Shown: positions 17,308 through 24,661 of the stretch, piece by piece
Numbering within the stretch: position 1 is the first letter of the stretch
Layout of the letters: each line of letters starts with the position of its first letter
NCBI RefSeq assembly: GCF_014643535.1
Contig: NZ_BMJQ01000012.1
Coordinates: 62,001 to 126,000, forward strand
Reading direction: 5' to 3'
Origin: Aliidongia dinghuensis
GTDB lineage: Bacteria > Pseudomonadota > Alphaproteobacteria > ATCC43930 > CGMCC-115725
Length of the DNA stretch: 64,000 nucleotides
Notes under the pieces: model-generated
What the model was told of the DNA's origin: nothing
The model's input: only the letters and a program-made list of their open reading frames with translations
Databases searched by the model: none
Translations under genes and position numbers: made by a program

Positions 17308-18735
17308 ATGTCGGACACGAACGCCCTTAATAACGCCCTTAATGACGCCCGCATCCTCGTCATCGACGACGACCCGGACATCCTGACCGCGGCGCGGCTG
17401 GTGCTCCGGCGCCATGTCGGCACGATCGACATCGCGCGGGCGGCCGAGGGCCTGGCCGACCGGCTCAAGACCGAGCGCTGGGACGTGGTGCTGCTCGACA
17501 TGAACCTGACCCAGGGCAAGACCGACGGCGCCGACGGCTTCGCCTGGCTCGAGCGCTTGCGGGCGGCGGACCCGGCCGCGTCGGTCGTGCTGATGACCGC
17601 GTTCGGCGGGGTCGCGGTCGCGGTCGAGGCGATGAAGCGCGGCGCCAGCGATTTCGTGCTGAAGCCCTGGGCGAACGAGCGGCTGGTCGCGACCGTCATG
17701 GCCGGCGTCAGCCTCGCCCGCTCGCGGCGCGAGGCCGACGACCTCCGGCTGCGGCACCAGGCGCTGTCGGCGACGCCGGCGGTCGACGGCGCCACCATCG
17801 TCGGAGCGGCACCCGCGATGCGGCGCGTGTTCGAGGTGATCGGCCGCGCGGCACCGACCAACGCCAACGTGCTGGTGCTGGGCGAAAGCGGCACGGGCAA
17901 GGAGCTGGTGGCGCGCGAGATCCATCGGCTGTCGGCGCGCGCCAATGGCCCGTTCGTCTCGATCGACTTGGGCGCCGTGTCGGAGAACCTGTTCGAGAGC
18001 GAACTGTTCGGCCACCGGAAGGGCGCCTTCACCGACGCGCGTGACGACCGGCCCGGCCGCATCGTGGCGGCGAGCGGCGGCACCCTGTTCCTGGACGAGA
18101 TCGGCAACCTGCCGCTCTATCTGCAGCGCAAGCTCCTGACCGTGCTCGAGCGGCAGGAGGTGGTGCCGGTCGGCGGCGACCGGCCGGTCTCGGTCGACAT
18201 CCGCGTCGTGTCCGCGACCAACGTGCCGACGGCCGAGCTGCAGCGCGAGCAGGTGTTCAGGCAGGACCTGCTCTATCGCATCAATACGGTCGAGCTGACC
18301 CTGTCGCCGCTGCGCGACCGGCGCGAGGACATTGCGGCGCTGGCCGAGCATTTCATCGCGATCTATGCGCGCAAATACAATGTCGCGCGCCGGCGGCTCT
18401 CGGGCGAGGCGCTGGCGCTGCTCGAATCCTATCGCTGGCCCGGCAACGTGCGCGAGCTGAAGCACGCGATCGAGCGGGCGACCATCCTCGCTGCCGGCGA
18501 CCGGTTCGAGCCTGGTGATTTCCCGGCGGTGACGGTGCCCACGGCCGGCGCCGCGGCCAGCCCGGCGGCTGCCGCGAGCCCGGGCGAGGCGGAGCCCTAT
18601 GACCTGGACGCGATCGAGCGGCGCACCATCGCCCGAGCACTCGCCGACCATACCGGCAACATCAGCCGCGCCGCCTCGGCGCTCGGCCTGACGCGCGCGG
18701 CGCTCTATCGCCGGATGGAGAAGCATGGGCTTTAG
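17308..18735 (+). CDS. NtrC-family sigma-54-dependent response regulator
   Basis: 475 aa. A receiver domain comes first with the Asp pair at ILVIDDDPD, the phospho-acceptor Asp64 (VLLDMNL) and Lys in VLKPW. An AAA+ domain follows with Walker A GESGTGKE at 192-199 and the sigma-54 contact loop GAFTDA at 239-244 (a known variant of GAFTGA). A Fis-type HTH closes the protein (GNISRAASALGLTRAALYRRM). A TTG at 17254 is in frame but the ATG at 17308 starts just before the receiver domain. It is coupled to the kinase gene, whose start overlaps its 3' end by 11 bases, and very probably activates the divergent exporter operon. Confidence 0.95.
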   Translation: MSDTNALNNALNDARILVIDDDPDILTAARLVLRRHVGTIDIARAAEGLADRLKTERWDVVLLDMNLTQGKTDGADGFAWLERLRAADPAASVVLMTAFGGVAVAVEAMKRGASDFVLKPWANERLVATVMAGVSLARSRREADDLRLRHQALSATPAVDGATIVGAAPAMRRVFEVIGRAAPTNANVLVLGESGTGKELVAREIHRLSARANGPFVSIDLGAVSENLFESELFGHRKGAFTDARDDRPGRIVAASGGTLFLDEIGNLPLYLQRKLLTVLERQEVVPVGGDRPVSVDIRVVSATNVPTAELQREQVFRQDLLYRINTVELTLSPLRDRREDIAALAEHFIAIYARKYNVARRRLSGEALALLESYRWPGNVRELKHAIERATILAAGDRFEPGDFPAVTVPTAGAAASPAAAASPGEAEPYDLDAIERRTIARALADHTGNISRAASALGLTRAALYRRMEKHGL

Positions 18736-20083
18736 CCGCTACCCGCTGGGATTGGCGCTGCGCGTCGGCGGCGTCGCCGGGGCAGCGGCGCTCTTGGGCC
18801 TGCTGCTGGTTACGACGGAGTTCTATGCCACCGCCTTCATCGTCGCCGTGCTGCTGGCGGCGGCGCTGGCCGAGCTCACGCGCCATGCCAATGCCATCGG
18901 GCGCGACCTGACCCAGGTGACGGAGGCGATCGCGGCCGGCGAGCTCATGCCCGTGCTGCCGCGCCGGCTCGGCCCCCTGGGCGCCCGGCTCGGCCGCGCG
19001 ATCGACAAGCTGGGTGAGCGCAATGCGGCGCGCGAGACGGCGATTGCGCGACTGAATGCCGAGGTCGAGCACGCGCCGGTGCCGCTCTTGTCCCTGGCCG
19101 AGGATGGCCGCATCACGCTCTTGAACCGCGCTGCGCGCCGCTTCTTCGACGGGGTCGATCTCGCCCGGCTCGACCAGGCCGAGGCGCTGTCGCACGATTT
19201 CGCCGCGGCGCTGGCGGCCCCGCCGGGCCGGCGCATGGTGCAGGTGCCGCTGCCGGGTGGCGTGGCACGCGTGCTGGTCGCGACGTCGCAGACCATCGCC
19301 GGCGGCCGGGCCCAGGCGATCGCCTCCCTGCTCAGCATCGAGGGCGAGCTTGCCCAGAGCGAGCTCAGGGCCTGGTCAGACCTCGTGCGCGTGCTGGCGC
19401 ACGAGATGATGAACTCGCTGACGCCGGTCGCCTCGCTCGCCGGCACGGCCGAGGCGCTCGTCGCCGAACTCAGGGAGACGCTGCCCGATGCCGAGCCGCC
19501 GGCGCTCGATGAGCTGGCGGAGGCGATGGCGGCGATCGCCCGGCGCAGCGCCGGCCTGATGCGCTTCGTCGACGGCTACCGCCGCTTCGCCGAGCCGCCG
19601 GAGCCGGTGCGCCGCACCGTGCCGCTCACCGAGGCGTTCGGCCGGGTGCGGGCACTGATGCAGGCATCGCCGGCCGGCGCCGGTGTCGCCTTTGAGGTCG
19701 CGGTCGAGCCGCCGGGCCTCTCGGTCGAGGCCGACCCGGACCTCATCGACCAGGCGCTCATCAATCTGGTCAAGAACGCGTTCGAGGCGGTCGCCGGCTG
19801 CCCGGCGCCGCGCGTGACGCTGGCGGCGGCGCTCGATGGGCGCGGCCGGGTCGCGGTCACGGTCGAGGATAACGGGCCGGGCCTGCCGCCGGGCGCGGCG
19901 GAACAGATCTTCGTGCCGTTCTTCACGACCAAGCCGGCGGGCTCCGGCATCGGCTTGAGCCTGGTGCGCCAGATCATGGTCGCCCATGGCGGCTCGGTCG
20001 AGCCGGTCCCCCGTGGCCCGAGCACAACATGTGGCACAAGCACGACATGTGGCATGGGCGCCACATTCCGCCTGACGTTTTGA
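18725..20083 (+). CDS. sensor histidine kinase partner of the NtrC-type regulator
   Basis: 452 aa. Two N-terminal transmembrane helices (about residues 10-48) are separated by only a few residues, so there is almost no periplasmic sensor. A HAMP/PAS-like linker follows, with an H-box at His226 (VLAHEMMNSLTPV), an N-box (LINLVKNAFEAV), and G-boxes DNGPGLP and GSGIGLSL. Just before the final strand, two 18-base direct repeats add an STTCGTSTTCG-like insertion. The lack of a sensor loop suggests it senses a membrane event or the ABC exporter itself, as BceS-type kinases do; that is inference. Confidence 0.93.
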   Translation: MGFSRYPLGLALRVGGVAGAAALLGLLLVTTEFYATAFIVAVLLAAALAELTRHANAIGRDLTQVTEAIAAGELMPVLPRRLGPLGARLGRAIDKLGERNAARETAIARLNAEVEHAPVPLLSLAEDGRITLLNRAARRFFDGVDLARLDQAEALSHDFAAALAAPPGRRMVQVPLPGGVARVLVATSQTIAGGRAQAIASLLSIEGELAQSELRAWSDLVRVLAHEMMNSLTPVASLAGTAEALVAELRETLPDAEPPALDELAEAMAAIARRSAGLMRFVDGYRRFAEPPEPVRRTVPLTEAFGRVRALMQASPAGAGVAFEVAVEPPGLSVEADPDLIDQALINLVKNAFEAVAGCPAPRVTLAAALDGRGRVAVTVEDNGPGLPPGAAEQIFVPFFTTKPAGSGIGLSLVRQIMVAHGGSVEPVPRGPSTTCGTSTTCGMGATFRLTF

Positions 20084-20175
20084 TCACACCCGCAAATTTT
20101 CCGCCTTTGGTCTTGCGTAGATGCATCCGAGATCGGATATATCGCTTCCACGGAACGATATGAAGGAGAGCCGTC

Positions 20176-20355
20176 ATGCTGCGTCTCTGGCGCAAGACCG
20201 CTGATGGCACGGACCAACAGGCCCTGCCGCCGGTGGTCGAGGTGCGGCACCTCTCGCCCCACCTGCTACGAGATCTGAACCTGCGGGAAGTCGAAGACTT
20301 TTTGTCGCTCGAATCCATCCGAGATCGGAAACTTCCCCAGAACAGGTTATTTTAA
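20176..20355 (+). CDS. small orphan protein, 59 aa
   Basis: A short open frame from ATG to TAA, preceded by GAAGGAGAG at 6 bases. The product is basic and helical with segments MLRLWRKTADGT and LLRDLNLREVEDFLSLESI; no transmembrane segment. Its 3' end is AT-richer than neighbouring core genes. I do not recognise the family. A perfect hairpin begins 6 bases after its stop. The strong ribosome site is the main evidence for coding. Confidence 0.5.
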   Translation: MLRLWRKTADGTDQQALPPVVEVRHLSPHLLRDLNLREVEDFLSLESIRDRKLPQNRLF

Positions 20356-20360
20356 GGCTT

Positions 20361-20383
20361 GCACCCGTTCCTCGAACGGGTGC
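20361..20383. terminator. perfect 10-bp hairpin (GCACCCGTTC/GAACGGGTGC)
   Basis: Ten perfectly paired bases around a CTC loop, directly after the 59-aa gene. No T-run follows on the plus strand, so it may end transcription weakly, protect the 3' end of a message, or act as an operator for a dimeric regulator. Confidence 0.6.
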
Positions 20384-20428
20384 ATAGTCCGCCGCGTTTC
20401 AACCCCCTCACCACGCAGGAGGACCGCA

Positions 20429-20611
20429 ATGTCGACCATTTACGTGTGCCCACTCACCCGAGTTGGGGTCTTGGTCAACGGCGGCAACCTCCATGGGTTC
20501 GCCATGACGGCACCCTGGAAGCGTGGGACGAAGCCGAAAGCAATCGGACAACAAGGGGTTGGAAATGACTGTATTGATCAAGCTTGGTACGTGCCGTCAG
20601 CTCTACATTGA
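20429..20611 (+). CDS. small orphan protein, 60 aa
   Basis: The ATG is preceded by CAGGAGGACCGCA, one of the best ribosome sites in the region. The product begins MSTIYVCPLTRVGVLVNGG and has no recognisable domain or membrane segment. It overlaps the next small frame by 47 bases in another frame, so one of the two may not be translated along its whole length. It belongs to a run of small plus-strand frames leading to a MarR-type gene. Confidence 0.4.
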   Translation: MSTIYVCPLTRVGVLVNGGNLHGFAMTAPWKRGTKPKAIGQQGVGNDCIDQAWYVPSALH

Positions 20612-20762
20612 GCGAGACCGGTGGTCGACGCCGCAGCAATGGCTGGAATGGCACGTCCAGGAGCGGGAGATCCTGATATGGATCGGTCGTTGGCACCTTA
20701 TCTATACGCCGGGTCGGTGGCACTCGGCGTCAAGGTCGCTTCCTGATGGTCGGGTCGCCTAA
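20565..20762 (+). CDS. small Trp-rich orphan protein, 65 aa
   Basis: The start at ATG 20565 gives 65 aa with an unusual run of tryptophans (WSTPQQWLEWHVQERE and IWIGRWHLIYTPGRW), which suggests a small folded or membrane-surface protein. The upstream ribosome site is weak. Its stop lies inside the beginning of the MarR-like gene (17-base overlap), which favours translational coupling. Not recognised. Confidence 0.4.
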   Translation: MTVLIKLGTCRQLYIERDRWSTPQQWLEWHVQEREILIWIGRWHLIYTPGRWHSASRSLPDGRVA

Positions 20763-21207
20763 GCCGGACGAGATCACCCTGGTGGTCCGCGTCCTGGAAG
20801 AATTCCGGCGGCTCGACCCCGACCTGCCGATCCAATACGCACTGTCGTTCCTGACGATCGCCCAGCGCGAAGGCATGTCGATGGGCGAATTGGCCCAGCA
20901 CCTCGGCATCGCGCAATCCTCCGCGTCGCGCAATATCGCAGCCCTCTCCAAATGGCATTCCTTCGGCAAGGCCGGTCATGACCTGGTCGAAGCGCACGAA
21001 GACCCCCGTGAGCGGCGCCGCAAGCTGGTGAAGCTCACGCCCAAGGGCCAGCGGCTGGTCGAGATCCTCCAGGCCATCATGGGCGGCGACCTGCTCGCCA
21101 GCATGCCGGCACCCCAGCCCTCCGCCCCCGAGGCGGAGCCGCCGATGGCCCATCCTGTAGCGGTCGGGGCCCGGCGCCGCGGCGCGCTCAGCCCCGCCGC
21201 GACCTGA
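20746..21207 (+). CDS. MarR-type winged-helix regulator
   Basis: 153 aa. The winged-helix core is at about residues 25-105: MSMGELAQHLGIAQSSASRNIAALS is the HTH part, and DPRERRRKLVKLTPKGQRLVEIL is the wing and following helix. The last 40 residues are a Pro/Ala-rich tail. It starts within the end of a 65-aa Trp-rich frame, so it may be translated from the same message and repress it. The target and ligand are unknown. Confidence 0.8.
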   Translation: MVGSPKPDEITLVVRVLEEFRRLDPDLPIQYALSFLTIAQREGMSMGELAQHLGIAQSSASRNIAALSKWHSFGKAGHDLVEAHEDPRERRRKLVKLTPKGQRLVEILQAIMGGDLLASMPAPQPSAPEAEPPMAHPVAVGARRRGALSPAAT

Positions 21208-21311
21208 ACGTTCTTCCTTCTCGATTTGCGCGGAAAAGGACGCTAGCCTGACGGCGCTAAGATCAAGCGCTGGCGCCTCGGCCTGAGCGCGTTCCAGGGA
21301 GCCGTCCGGAC

Positions 21312-21971
21312 ATGCCGCGGCGCAAGGCCAGCAAGCCCGCCAAATCGACCAAACCCGCGCGCCCCTATCACCACGGCGACCTGCGCACGGCGCTTATCGC
21401 GGCCGCCCTCGACCGGCTCGACCAGGATGGCGCCGCCGACCTGTCGCTGCGCGCCGTCGCCAAGGCGGTCGGCGTATCCGAGGCCGCCCCCTACCATCAT
21501 TTCGCCGACAAGGAGGAACTCGAACGCGCGCTCGCGGCCGAGGGCTTCGGGCGCCTGACCGATCGCCTCACCGGCGCGCTCATGGCGTCGGCCCCGGGCG
21601 AGGACCTGCATCGCCTGGCGGAGGCCTATGTGGGCTTCGCGCTTGAGGCGCGCGGCCTCTTCCGCCTGATGGTCCGCCTGCCGATCGACCGGGCGAAACA
21701 CGCCGACCTCGCGAGCCTCGTTGACGGCGCCTTGGCGCCGCTCGCCGCCTCCGTCGCCCGGCGCATGCGCCCCTGGGGCGCCGACGCCGACATCGTGGGC
21801 TTCGCGGCCTTGACCCTCTGGACCCAGCTGCACGGCCTCGCCGAGATCCTGCTCACCCGCGCCGCCGACCAGGACCCGGCCCGCTATGGGCCGAGACTTG
21901 TGCGGCTTATGGAATTCTTCGAGGATGGGCTGGAAGCGGCGACCCGCGGGCAGGTGGCGCGGGCGGGGTGA
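21312..21971 (+). CDS. TetR-family regulator with WHG-type C-terminal domain
   Basis: 219 aa. A basic N-terminal leader (MPRRKASKPAKSTKPARPYH) precedes the TetR HTH: LSLRAVAKAVGVSEAAPYHHFADKEEL. The ligand domain carries LFRLMVRL and a TLWTQLHGLAEI stretch typical of the WHG subfamily. No divergent or downstream target gene is close, since the following plus-strand DNA is a pseudogene, so its regulon cannot be guessed from context. Confidence 0.9.
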   Translation: MPRRKASKPAKSTKPARPYHHGDLRTALIAAALDRLDQDGAADLSLRAVAKAVGVSEAAPYHHFADKEELERALAAEGFGRLTDRLTGALMASAPGEDLHRLAEAYVGFALEARGLFRLMVRLPIDRAKHADLASLVDGALAPLAASVARRMRPWGADADIVGFAALTLWTQLHGLAEILLTRAADQDPARYGPRLVRLMEFFEDGLEAATRGQVARAG

Positions 21972-22019
21972 TGGGGACGGTTGGTGAGTTTGCTACATAA
22001 TTCCGGGTCGTTCGGCTAG

Positions 22020-22262
22020 ACGACGCGTAAAGGAGCCGACCGCACCGCGTTCTCGACTCTCCGAGACGTTAAGCGCCCGCTGACGACCGACGAGCTAACG
22101 CCGCGCGTCGTAGCCGAGTGCGACCTGAATACAGCAGGCAAACGCCTACTCAAGACTGTGACCAAACGCGTACACGCTTGCCTACGACACTACCGAAACA
22201 AGCGTGTGTTGCAATCGGCGCAAGGACCAGAAAACCGGATGCTGTGGAAGTTGATGAATTAA
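22020..22262 (+). pseudogene. 5'-truncated remnant of a small alphaproteobacterial accessory gene
   Basis: From the TAG at 22017 to a TAA at 22260 one frame stays open for 80 codons and reads like a real C-terminal domain: STLRDVKRPLTTDELTPRVV then KRLLKTVTKRVHACLRHYRN and a final ENRMLWKLMN. This resembles the C-terminus of a family of ~130-150 aa accessory proteins often found near integrated elements in alphaproteobacteria. No start codon is available at its beginning, and the N-terminal coiled part is missing. It marks the left edge of the AT-richer accessory segment. Confidence 0.55.
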
Positions 22263-22459
22263 CGAACCAGCATGGTTGCAATGCGCTTGTACTGACCGCG
22301 CGTTGTATCCTCTGGCACAACGTTGTAGCGCTGTCCGGTCATCAGGCCAAAAGAGGCCATCTTGGATGCGAAAGCCTCATGCTCACGCACTTGGCTTTCC
22401 ATGGCCTCCAAGCGAGCACTGTCAGACAGGATCTGCTCCAAATCTTTGGTAGCGCTCAT
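22259..22459 (-). CDS. 66-aa partner of the SDH-type protease gene
   Basis: A small, charged, helix-forming protein: EQILSDSARLEAMESQVREH then a KMASFGLMTG turn and a basic end. AGGAGTAGAAAT precedes its ATG, and the start lies 10 bases after the stop of the ClpP-like protease gene on the same strand, so the pair is an operon. A 6-bp dyad (TATACC/GGTATA, 22471-22485) overlaps the junction. Family not recognised. Its base composition is like the protease, not like the core genome. Confidence 0.55.
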   Translation of the reverse strand: MSATKDLEQILSDSARLEAMESQVREHEAFASKMASFGLMTGQRYNVVPEDTTRGQYKRIATMLVR

Positions 22460-22469
22460 ATTTCTACTC

Positions 22470-23366
22470 CTATACCAGCGGTATATGCGGGCTATGGAGC
22501 ACGAAACCCACTCCCTGCCTATCCATATAGTCAGTAATCAGCTCGCTGTAAACCCTGATCAACGTTCTTAGTGAAATATCTTTTGTGTAATCGTCAATCT
22601 CAAGCCGCAAAATCGACTGCAAGGTTCCAATTCCTATAAATCTACCGTGCGAATGCCAAATCTTGTTACTGCCGAGCTTGTCAGCTATTTCTTTGGCGCG
22701 CTGTTCTTTTTCGAGTTGAGTAACGGGTTGTCCCTTCTTTGTCGGATCTGTCCTATGATTCGTCCAGTTTTGGAATTTATATGCCACCAACCATTTCTTC
22801 AGTAGTTCGACAGATAAATCTCTTGCCTGCTCATAAGATCTTAACAAGGCTAGATTCTGATCTTTGAGGATGGCAAACTCTGCTGGTGTAATCGTTCCAT
22901 CTTTAGACTTTCCGATAAGTTCTTCCACTTTGTCGAGGAATCCAAGGGCCGGTATGTATTGTTCAGATCCGTTACTTCCTGTCACAATTACTTGAGGATC
23001 TATTGGACCTAGAGAAGATGAATAGTCCATGAAGATCTTATCGCCAGCCATGCATAAAATAGTCCCCGCCGACATCGCCATGTCCGGTACGACGAAATAA
23101 ACGGTCTTGTAGTGATATCTAATAATTTCTACCATTTTTTCGACGGCTTGCGCGCTACCGCCAAGTGTATTAAGCATAATTACGAGAGTATCTTTTCTAC
23201 GTCGGTGAGACGCTAGCTCCTCAATAAAATCTCTAATTGATTTTATGAATGCTGGATGTATAGTTCCCATATAAAACATTACATTGGCGGAAAACTTCTT
23301 TTCTAATCTCTTCGCGGCTTCGTCAATTTTTCGGACGATGACGTCATCCAATTTGCTATCCGGCAT
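22470..23366 (-). CDS. ClpP-fold SDH_sah-type serine protease homologue
   Basis: About 298 aa. Residues 60-150 form a ClpP/crotonase fold: strand VIMLNTLGGSAQAVEKM, then FVVPDMAMSAGT with candidate nucleophile Ser99, then DYSSSLGPIDPQV. This matches SDH_sah (serine dehydrogenase proteinase). The ClpP catalytic His position is not evident, so the active site may differ. There is no signal peptide. ATG 23366 is preferred over ATG 23375 because AGGGAG is then properly spaced. It is markedly AT-richer than neighbouring genes with Lys/Ile-rich codons, which indicates horizontal transfer. Confidence 0.75.
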   Translation of the reverse strand: MPDSKLDDVIVRKIDEAAKRLEKKFSANVMFYMGTIHPAFIKSIRDFIEELASHRRRKDTLVIMLNTLGGSAQAVEKMVEIIRYHYKTVYFVVPDMAMSAGTILCMAGDKIFMDYSSSLGPIDPQVIVTGSNGSEQYIPALGFLDKVEELIGKSKDGTITPAEFAILKDQNLALLRSYEQARDLSVELLKKWLVAYKFQNWTNHRTDPTKKGQPVTQLEKEQRAKEIADKLGSNKIWHSHGRFIGIGTLQSILRLEIDDYTKDISLRTLIRVYSELITDYMDRQGVGFVLHSPHIPLV

Positions 23367-23382
23367 GTTCTTCATCTCCCTA

Positions 23383-23396
23383 GAGCGTTTACGCTC
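23383..23396. promoter_or_regulatory. dyad GAGCG-N4-CGCTC upstream of the protease gene
   Basis: A perfect 5-bp inverted repeat around TTTA, lying 16 bases before the protease ATG. It could be an operator or an mRNA 5' hairpin. Too short to be sure. Confidence 0.3.
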
Positions 23397-23533
23397 AGGG
23401 GAAAGAAATTACACAATTCAGGGTCGAGTGAAAAGGCGCTATTCGCCCGAGGTGTGTGTGCTACCTAATGCCGTGAAACTCCGTCGGCTCGGCGAGGAAC
23501 GCGCGGGCGAGATATCGCCCTGAAACCCCGTCC

Positions 23534-24514
23534 CTACGCCGCCGTCAGCCGCTGGCAATAGCTGAACACCGCCGCATCCGCTTGGGCGATCGCCTCGGCC
23601 GGGGCCTCGCCGCTGCCGAGCGCGGCCAGGAGGGTGCCGAGGGCGCGGCCGGCTTCGTCGCAGCTGGCGCGCCGGGCGGCGTCGTCGGCGAGGCTCGGGA
23701 AGGTGCCGAGCCAGCTGGTGAAACTCTTGAGCAGGGGCAGCTCGTCCGGGTCGTCGATGCGGGTCGAAAGCTCGCGGGCCAGCGCCGGCAGGCGGGCGAG
23801 GTCGCGCCGGGCGGCGCCGGCGCCGAGGCTGCCGGCCGCGGCGGCGAGCCGGACCAGGAACAGCGCCTGGAACGCGATGCGCAGCGTCCGCTGCCGCTCG
23901 ATGAGCGCCCAAGCTTCGGACTCGGCGGTCATCAGGCTCACGGGATCGAGGTTCCTGATCTTGGCGGCGAGCCGGTTCGGCACGTCGATCTGCTCGATCG
24001 CCTGGCCCGACCGCTGGCCGGTGCGGCGTTCCGGCCCGACATAGTCTACCGTCACGACGAACGGCCGGCGCCGGGCGACGAGTGCCGCGACCGGGTCCAT
24101 GATCTGCTTCAGCGAATAGGGCTTGAGGACCACCGCGTCGGCGCCGGCGTCGACCGCGGCGCGCACGGTCGCGGCAAGCGAGCTGCCGCAGGTGATGATC
24201 GCCGGCACGAACGGGTTGCCGGGGATCGTGCCGTTGCGCAGGCTGCGCAGCATCTGGGCCGCCGCTTCGTCGCCGTCGTCGATGTTCGCAATGATCAGAT
24301 CGAAGTCCGCAAGGGCCGCGAGGTCGAGCGGCTCGGTCTTGACCGCGTTCCATTCCTCGATGTCGGTGATCTCAAGCGTGCCGAGCGCGCTTCGGAGCAC
24401 GCTGCGCCCCATGGCCTGCTCGATCAGCAGCACCTTCACCGCCTTGAATCCGTCGCTCTGTCTCACCGGGCTCGCCTCGATTCGTCGGGTCGCGGGGCTG
24501 TCGGCGGTCGCCAC
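23534..24514 (-). CDS. receiver-like protein with degenerate phosphorylation site
   Basis: 326 aa. Residues ~25-155 fold like a response regulator receiver (KVLLIEQ, FDLIIANI, AIITCGS, VVLKPYS), but the phospho-acceptor position is Asn77 and the acidic pair is Glu32-Gln33. A VTVDYVGPERR segment follows, a motif seen after receiver domains in alphaproteobacterial proteins, then an all-helical C-terminal domain of about 140 residues. There is no DNA-binding or enzymatic output domain. The start codon is GTG with no clear ribosome site, so the N-terminus is uncertain. It may work as a phosphorylation-independent scaffold or adaptor. Confidence 0.75.
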   Translation of the reverse strand: MATADSPATRRIEASPVRQSDGFKAVKVLLIEQAMGRSVLRSALGTLEITDIEEWNAVKTEPLDLAALADFDLIIANIDDGDEAAAQMLRSLRNGTIPGNPFVPAIITCGSSLAATVRAAVDAGADAVVLKPYSLKQIMDPVAALVARRRPFVVTVDYVGPERRTGQRSGQAIEQIDVPNRLAAKIRNLDPVSLMTAESEAWALIERQRTLRIAFQALFLVRLAAAAGSLGAGAARRDLARLPALARELSTRIDDPDELPLLKSFTSWLGTFPSLADDAARRASCDEAGRALGTLLAALGSGEAPAEAIAQADAAVFSYCQRLTAA

Positions 24515-24661
24515 GGGGATATGCGGCGGAAAACCTCCGGTAGCATCGACCCGGGACAGTGACGCGCGGACATTGACGACAAGTTACTAAACGGTCATCG
24601 CGGCGTCATATAAGCGACGATGCGTGAAAAACGCGGAAAAGACAACCGGAGGCGGTGCGGC

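Noticed and set aside
22118-22537. Plus-strand 139-codon frame in the AT-rich island
   Set aside because: It overlaps the truncated remnant in another frame and runs antisense to the 66-aa gene and protease end; composition shows no protein-like pattern.
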